From an uncultured Bacteroidales bacterium (GTDB taxonomy: Bacteria; Bacteroidota; Bacteroidia; Bacteroidales; UBA932): 9,057 nucleotides of DNA. The stretch covers positions 1-9,057 of the forward strand of contig CALCHD010000254.1 of assembly GCA_937901105.1 (NCBI GenBank). The letters are read 5' to 3'. The position numbers were made by a program, and so were the translations under genes. The notes under the pieces were generated by a model that worked only from the letters and a program-made list of their open reading frames with translations, did no database searches and was not told where the DNA came from. Position 1 is the stretch's first letter, and each line of letters starts with the position of its first letter. This document shows positions 5,813 through 9,057 of the stretch, piece by piece.

Positions 5813-7711
5813 TCAACGTCTGAGCAGGCCACCGGTCAGATTTGATATCTCATTGAGGACATTATCAAGGTCCTCCTGGAAATGGAACGGATGGGTGTCG
5901 TACTTGTTGTCTTCAAGGGCAATGATTACGGCACCTCTTATTTCTTCACCGGTTCCATAAAGCATAGTGCCGATTGCGTTGTCCGGCAGGTCATTGGCAT
6001 AACCATTTCTGTCTGTATACATGGCAACATTATAGCCTCTGAATGCACAATTCTTGGTGATCCTATTCAATGTTTGGGAAAAATGAACTGCGTCAAGACC
6101 CTCTGCATCTATAAGTTGACACATCTCCCTATATGACATGGCAAATACATCAGCTTCAACTATGGAAGCAACTCCCGATGGTTTAATGACAATTACAGAA
6201 GGGGATACCTGAGTCTTTTCATCGGGATGATTCTTCTTCCATAAAGGGAGCCATACCTTTTCAATATCATCACCGTATCCCATTTCAATATAGGTATCCT
6301 TTTTCCCGATAACATAATCAAGCTGATCTTCAATACCATAGCGCAATGCATCATACCTGAACCTTAGAAGCTCATCATCAGATATGGATTCAGGATTATC
6401 AAGAGTTTCCGCTGACTCAATCACAAGATTTGCAGCCTGATTGAAGCCATAAGTTATTGCAATGTGGGCATATTCCCTTCCCATGCGCAGGTCAATGTCA
6501 AATCCTAATTTGCCATTAAGCAATGCATCCGCCAAAATATACGCGCATACACCACTGCCCAGCGCAATGCCTTTGGCGAGATTTTTTTTCATATTGCGGT
6601 ATATATCGAGCCTTTCGTCACCGCTTAAAGACTCCCATCTGTGCTCATTCTCAAATCCCAGTATCAGGCAGTCAGGCACTCCCAGTTCAATACCCAATTC
6701 CATCAGGGTCTTATAGTATTCCTCATCTCCATTATTCAGATATATCAGGGCAATGTCGTATATTGGGGCATAATGACCATTGATGATACACTTGCCGTAT
6801 GCTTTGAGAGCTTTATCCTTATTTCCATTATAATTGTAAAAGTCTCCAAGCTGCTCTGTCCACATTATGGATTCGCTGTAGGCTGTAGCTTCCCGCTCTG
6901 CCTGCGCAATGGCGGCTTGCGGGTCTGCTGCCATCTCAGATGTGCCAAAGAACAAATCTCTGTTGTGTCTTAATTTGGCCAGAATGCTCCCTTTTTCAAT
7001 TGCCTGTGCAGTCAGCTCCCCGGACAATTTGCGGTCCATGACAAACATCTCTTTTTCTTCATCATATGCCTCTCCAAGCCAGTACATTCTGGATATCATC
7101 TGAATGGCATCAACTATCCCTTTGAAAGCTGTTTCTTTAAAAATACTGAAGGCTTTTTTAAGTGAATCACTGTCATTCTTACATGCCCAAAGCCATAAAC
7201 CGTATGCATATTTTGCGTGTGGTCTCTCAGTGGCTAGAAGTTCGTTGCCAATAGGTTCAGGCAACATCCTTAACGCATTTAAATCGAGCAGACTGCCCAG
7301 AATCTTTTCATCATTAAACTGGTCTGATTGCCAGTTTGTGTACTTCTTGTGTTTGAGGCTGTGTGCAGCGTCATCATTTATCCACCATCCTCTGAATTTC
7401 TCATCCCAACAATTGAGTACCTCCTTACGGGGACCGGGTTTGGTATTTGGACGGATCAGTCTGCCTGTACTGTCATAATCTCCCATCTGTGCCCATTCCC
7501 ACGGCTCATATTCACGGATAAACTGCATACTCTCATACCACACTCCATACCCGGAGCGCACTCCATGCTCAAAATGTCCCTCGTATTTGTATTTCTTTCC
7601 GGAACTGGTTGAGTATTCCATTATACCGTGTCCATGAGGGCAACCGTTGTCATCCTTCTGGCCTGTGTATGATTTCCTGATAATTTTGGAGATGTTTTGT
7701 GGTAGTTTCAT
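5813..7711 (-). CDS. MORN-Sel1 repeat protein with C-terminal DUF3846-like domain
   Basis: The product is 632 residues from the ATG at 7711; an in-frame TTG at 7720 is a less likely start. Residues 15-60 hold about two MORN repeats: YTGQ..GCPHGHGIMEY and YEGHFEHGVRSGYGVWYE, which match the YxGxxxxGxxHGxG form. From about 150 to 460 the chain consists of Sel1/TPR-like paired helices, such as QLGDFYNYNGNKDKALKAY. The last 128 residues (505-632) form a separate domain. It opens with SVIVIKPSG, continues with MSYREMCQLID, then YNVAMYTDRNGYANDLPDNAIGTML, and closes with EEIRGAVIIALED. That order of strands, the asparagine after the PDN turn and the closing RGAVII strand resemble DUF3846, a small domain of unknown function. 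No signal peptide or membrane helix is seen, so a cytoplasmic scaffold is likely. It is convergent with the plus-strand operon and divergent from the pentapeptide gene. Confidence 0.92.
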   Translation of the reverse strand: MKLPQNISKIIRKSYTGQKDDNGCPHGHGIMEYSTSSGKKYKYEGHFEHGVRSGYGVWYESMQFIREYEPWEWAQMGDYDSTGRLIRPNTKPGPRKEVLNCWDEKFRGWWINDDAAHSLKHKKYTNWQSDQFNDEKILGSLLDLNALRMLPEPIGNELLATERPHAKYAYGLWLWACKNDSDSLKKAFSIFKETAFKGIVDAIQMISRMYWLGEAYDEEKEMFVMDRKLSGELTAQAIEKGSILAKLRHNRDLFFGTSEMAADPQAAIAQAEREATAYSESIMWTEQLGDFYNYNGNKDKALKAYGKCIINGHYAPIYDIALIYLNNGDEEYYKTLMELGIELGVPDCLILGFENEHRWESLSGDERLDIYRNMKKNLAKGIALGSGVCAYILADALLNGKLGFDIDLRMGREYAHIAITYGFNQAANLVIESAETLDNPESISDDELLRFRYDALRYGIEDQLDYVIGKKDTYIEMGYGDDIEKVWLPLWKKNHPDEKTQVSPSVIVIKPSGVASIVEADVFAMSYREMCQLIDAEGLDAVHFSQTLNRITKNCAFRGYNVAMYTDRNGYANDLPDNAIGTMLYGTGEEIRGAVIIALEDNKYDTHPFHFQEDLDNVLNEISNLTGGLLRR

Positions 7712-7732
7712 AGCCTGCAAAATGGGTTGTTA

Positions 7733-7740
7733 CAAATATA
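7733..7740 (-). promoter_or_regulatory. Candidate -7 element for the MORN/Sel1 gene
   Basis: On the minus strand this reads TATATTTG, a perfect TAnnTTTG match located 22 bases upstream of the ATG at 7711, giving a short leader like that of the operon at 953. The expected -33 position holds TTAG with a 21-base spacer, a one-mismatch version of TTTG. No experimental support. Confidence 0.4.
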
Positions 7741-7762
7741 ATGATATTATGCAGTTTTTGAC

Positions 7763-7770
7763 TAATTTTG
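7763..7770 (+). promoter_or_regulatory. Candidate -7 element for the pentapeptide-repeat gene
   Basis: TAATTTTG matches TAnnTTTG and lies 22 bases upstream of the ATG at 7793, the same distance as for the divergent gene. No convincing TTTG is present 19-21 bases further upstream, so the call rests on the -7 box and position only. Confidence 0.35.
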
Positions 7771-7792
7771 CAATTAAATTAATATCGGCATT

Positions 7793-8761
7793 ATGGAAAG
7801 GGAAGAGTTGCTTAAACTGATTGAAACAAAAAGGATTATAGGAGTTGACCTGTCGGGAGAAAAACTTGAGAGAATTGATTTTACAGGCTGTACTCTGGAG
7901 AGGGTAAATTTTAAAGGGTGTGAAATGATCCATTGCCGTTTCAGGAATGCAACGATTTCCTGGAGTGATTTCAGATATGCAGAGATTCAGCATGGTACTT
8001 TTGAAGGGGCCCAGATAAATTTCTGTGATTTTTACAGGGCATTCATAGATGGTGTTGTTATTTTCAATGGCAGTTCATTTTCAAATTGCAGCCTTAACAA
8101 GACATATCTTGGCGATTGTGCAATAATCCGTAAAGAGAATCTTAAGGAGAGCCGTATTCTTCAGCAAAACAGGGAAGAATACAGGAAATTTTTGGTTGAC
8201 TGGCATATGTACGGAACTGGTGAAAGGACAAATGACCTTAATGTGAAATCAGACTGGATTCCTCAGGCCGCTGTAGATGCAAGATGGGCTGATGCAGAGG
8301 TAATCTATAAGAACTTCAATGCATTATGGACAGGTAAAGGTTATATTGCAGACGGAAACTGGGCTTATGTTCAGGGTAAGAGGATGGAGCGCAGGAGGAT
8401 GATAAGCGAACTGTCTGATGGTAAAATTCCTTTTGGCAAAAAGTTGTCCAATATTTTGCATATCGCAACCAATTTCTTGTCAGACCTGTTTTTTGGCTAT
8501 GGTGAAAGTATGACCAAAATGATACTGACCTACATTCTTACTGTATTTTTCTTTGCCTGGGCATTTACAGAGAACGTTTCATTGCTGGAATATAGCCAGG
8601 CATTTGGAATCAGCCTGAAGAATATGGTAGGAATGGACTCTGATATCCTTCAGGATGTGTCGCCACTTGTGGATATGCTCAATGTAATTCAGACAACTAT
8701 AGGTATTCTCCTTACAGGAATCTTTGGATTCATTTTGGGAAACAAAATCAGGAACCAGTAA
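7793..8761 (+). CDS. Pentapeptide-repeat protein fused to a two-helix pore-like domain
   Basis: The 322-residue product has three parts. Residues 18-108 are pentapeptide repeats: Leu, Phe, Ile or Met recurs every five residues at 20, 25, 30, 35, 40, 45, 50, 55, 60, 65, 70, 75, 80, 85 and 90, then less regularly at 96, 101 and 106. This predicts a short four-sided beta-helix of about four coils. A helical linker (about 125-230) includes AEVIYKNFNALW and AYVQGKRMERRRM, a form common between pentapeptide repeats and channel domains. The C-terminus has one hydrophobic helix at about 242-259, a re-entrant-like segment (266-283) and a second helix at about 293-316. That order is the two-transmembrane ion channel layout (Ion_trans_2 type). 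The usual TVGYGD filter is replaced by NMVGMDSD, so potassium selectivity cannot be assumed. It is probably in the inner membrane with the repeats in the cytoplasm. It converges with the TonB receptor gene. Confidence 0.9.
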   Translation: MEREELLKLIETKRIIGVDLSGEKLERIDFTGCTLERVNFKGCEMIHCRFRNATISWSDFRYAEIQHGTFEGAQINFCDFYRAFIDGVVIFNGSSFSNCSLNKTYLGDCAIIRKENLKESRILQQNREEYRKFLVDWHMYGTGERTNDLNVKSDWIPQAAVDARWADAEVIYKNFNALWTGKGYIADGNWAYVQGKRMERRRMISELSDGKIPFGKKLSNILHIATNFLSDLFFGYGESMTKMILTYILTVFFFAWAFTENVSLLEYSQAFGISLKNMVGMDSDILQDVSPLVDMLNVIQTTIGILLTGIFGFILGNKIRNQ

Positions 8762-8768
8762 AAAGGAA

Positions 8769-8792
8769 AAAGCTGTCTACCAAGACAGCTTT
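8769..8792. terminator. Bidirectional intrinsic terminator hairpin between convergent genes
   Basis: AAAGCTGTC (8769-8777) pairs perfectly with GACAGCTTT (8784-8792), a 9-bp stem around a 6-base loop. On the minus strand it is followed by TTCCTTTTT, a good U-rich tract for ending the TonB receptor transcript. On the plus strand it is followed by ATTCC after the stem's TTT, a weaker tract for the pentapeptide gene. The receptor's stop codon (8777-8779) lies at the stem-loop junction, so the last codons of that gene form part of the hairpin. Confidence 0.7.
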
Positions 8793-9057
8793 ATTCCTAT
8801 ATAGCCGCTACGGGGCAGCATTGGTCCGTACATGTAACCTGAATCACGGTCAACCCCTTTGTCAAAGTCATCCTGGAAGGAGTTGAAAATGTTCATTATA
8901 CCGCAATTTGCCTGAAGAGTTACCCCCTGGAAAAGGGAAAAATCCTTTGCAAGCTTAAGGTTCATATCAAAGAAAGACGGTGTTGTTACAGCCATATCTA
9001 TCTCTGTGCCCGAACTTTCCATGTGCTGTACAAGCATTTTTCCGGTATATGTTCCTG
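8777..9057 (-). CDS. TonB-dependent outer membrane receptor, C-terminal fragment (start beyond right edge)
   Basis: About 92 codons are visible, open to the right edge; the internal ATG at 9037 is not the start because the frame continues upstream as GTYTGK. The residues read as the final beta-strands of a TonB-dependent receptor barrel: GTYTGKMLVQHM, then TPSFFDMNLKLAKDF, then LQANCGIMNIFNSFQDDFD, then DSGYMYGPMLPRSGYIGIKLSW. Motifs of the N-x-FN type followed by a YGP-x-x-PR segment, with a C-terminal aromatic residue in the last strand, are characteristic of such receptors in Bacteroidota. The terminal Trp fits the outer membrane assembly signal, in which the last strand ends with an aromatic residue. 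Receptors of this kind import siderophores, vitamins or glycans using TonB energy. The substrate cannot be deduced from this fragment. Its end overlaps the terminator at 8769-8792. Confidence 0.9.
   Translation of the reverse strand, partial: GTYTGKMLVQHMESSGTEIDMAVTTPSFFDMNLKLAKDFSLFQGVTLQANCGIMNIFNSFQDDFDKGVDRDSGYMYGPMLPRSGYIGIKLSW

Noticed and set aside
5798..5830. Terminator between the convergent genes at 5797 and 5813
   Set aside because: Only a 4-bp GGCC pairing with a long loop is visible and there is no T-rich tract; too weak to call.
7104..7478. 124-codon plus-strand open frame
   Set aside because: It lies wholly antisense to the MORN-Sel1 gene and has no recognisable features or promoter.
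7712..7720. Upstream TTG as start of the MORN-Sel1 gene
   Set aside because: An ATG three codons later (7711) is the usual codon and leaves a leader length matching the candidate promoter.
8777..9037. Complete 86-residue small protein starting at the ATG at 9037
   Set aside because: The frame continues upstream to the window edge and the residues match the end of a TonB-dependent receptor, so the ATG is internal.
1..9057. CRISPR arrays, tRNA or rRNA genes, insertion sequences, attachment sites
   Set aside because: No regularly spaced repeats, cloverleaf-like sequences, transposase motifs or terminal inverted repeats were seen by eye; coding is nearly continuous with no gap above about 90 bases.

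Overview
The window looks like a chromosomal segment from a member of Bacteroidota, most likely order Bacteroidales. Four things support this: the C-terminal end of a TonB-dependent receptor at the right edge; a secreted protein whose signal peptide ends in Phe-Ala-Gln, a style common in this phylum; promoter-like sites matching the Bacteroidota TTTG / TAnnTTTG (-33/-7) pattern; and A-rich, weakly Shine-Dalgarno start regions. Base composition is moderate, by eye a little over 40% GC. Nothing in the sequence allows a firm genus call. No rRNA, tRNA, CRISPR array, insertion sequence or attachment site was seen.

Layout. (1) Bases 1-861, minus strand: a Sel1/TPR-like helical repeat protein with a transmembrane segment, cut by the left edge. 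(2) Bases 862-952: a divergent promoter region. (3) Bases 953-5797, plus strand: four co-directional genes with gaps of 27, 12 and 33 bases, probably one operon. They encode a 951-residue secreted protein with four NPCBM-like beta-sandwich repeats and a Gly/Ala-rich hydrophobic block inserted in the fourth repeat; an unknown cytoplasmic protein of about 311 residues; a DUF1963/YwqG-family protein; and a small unknown beta-rich protein. (4) Bases 5813-7711, minus strand and convergent with the operon: a 632-residue protein with N-terminal MORN repeats, a Sel1-like middle and a C-terminal domain resembling DUF3846. (5) Bases 7712-7792: a second divergent promoter region. (6) Bases 7793-8761, plus strand: a pentapeptide-repeat protein fused to a two-helix pore-like domain with a non-canonical selectivity filter. 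(7) A hairpin at 8769-8792, probably a bidirectional terminator, then the C-terminal end of a TonB-dependent receptor on the minus strand.

How the genes might work together is inference. The window is rich in repeat-scaffold proteins (Sel1, MORN, pentapeptide, NPCBM) and poor in recognisable enzymes. Only the first gene of the four-gene operon carries a signal peptide. Its three followers look cytoplasmic, and one belongs to DUF1963. A secreted protein with a possible membrane-inserting block plus cytoplasmic partners is the arrangement most worth testing as an undescribed system, for example an envelope complex or an effector with cognate proteins. The sequence alone does not show which. The TonB receptor probably belongs to a separate unit.
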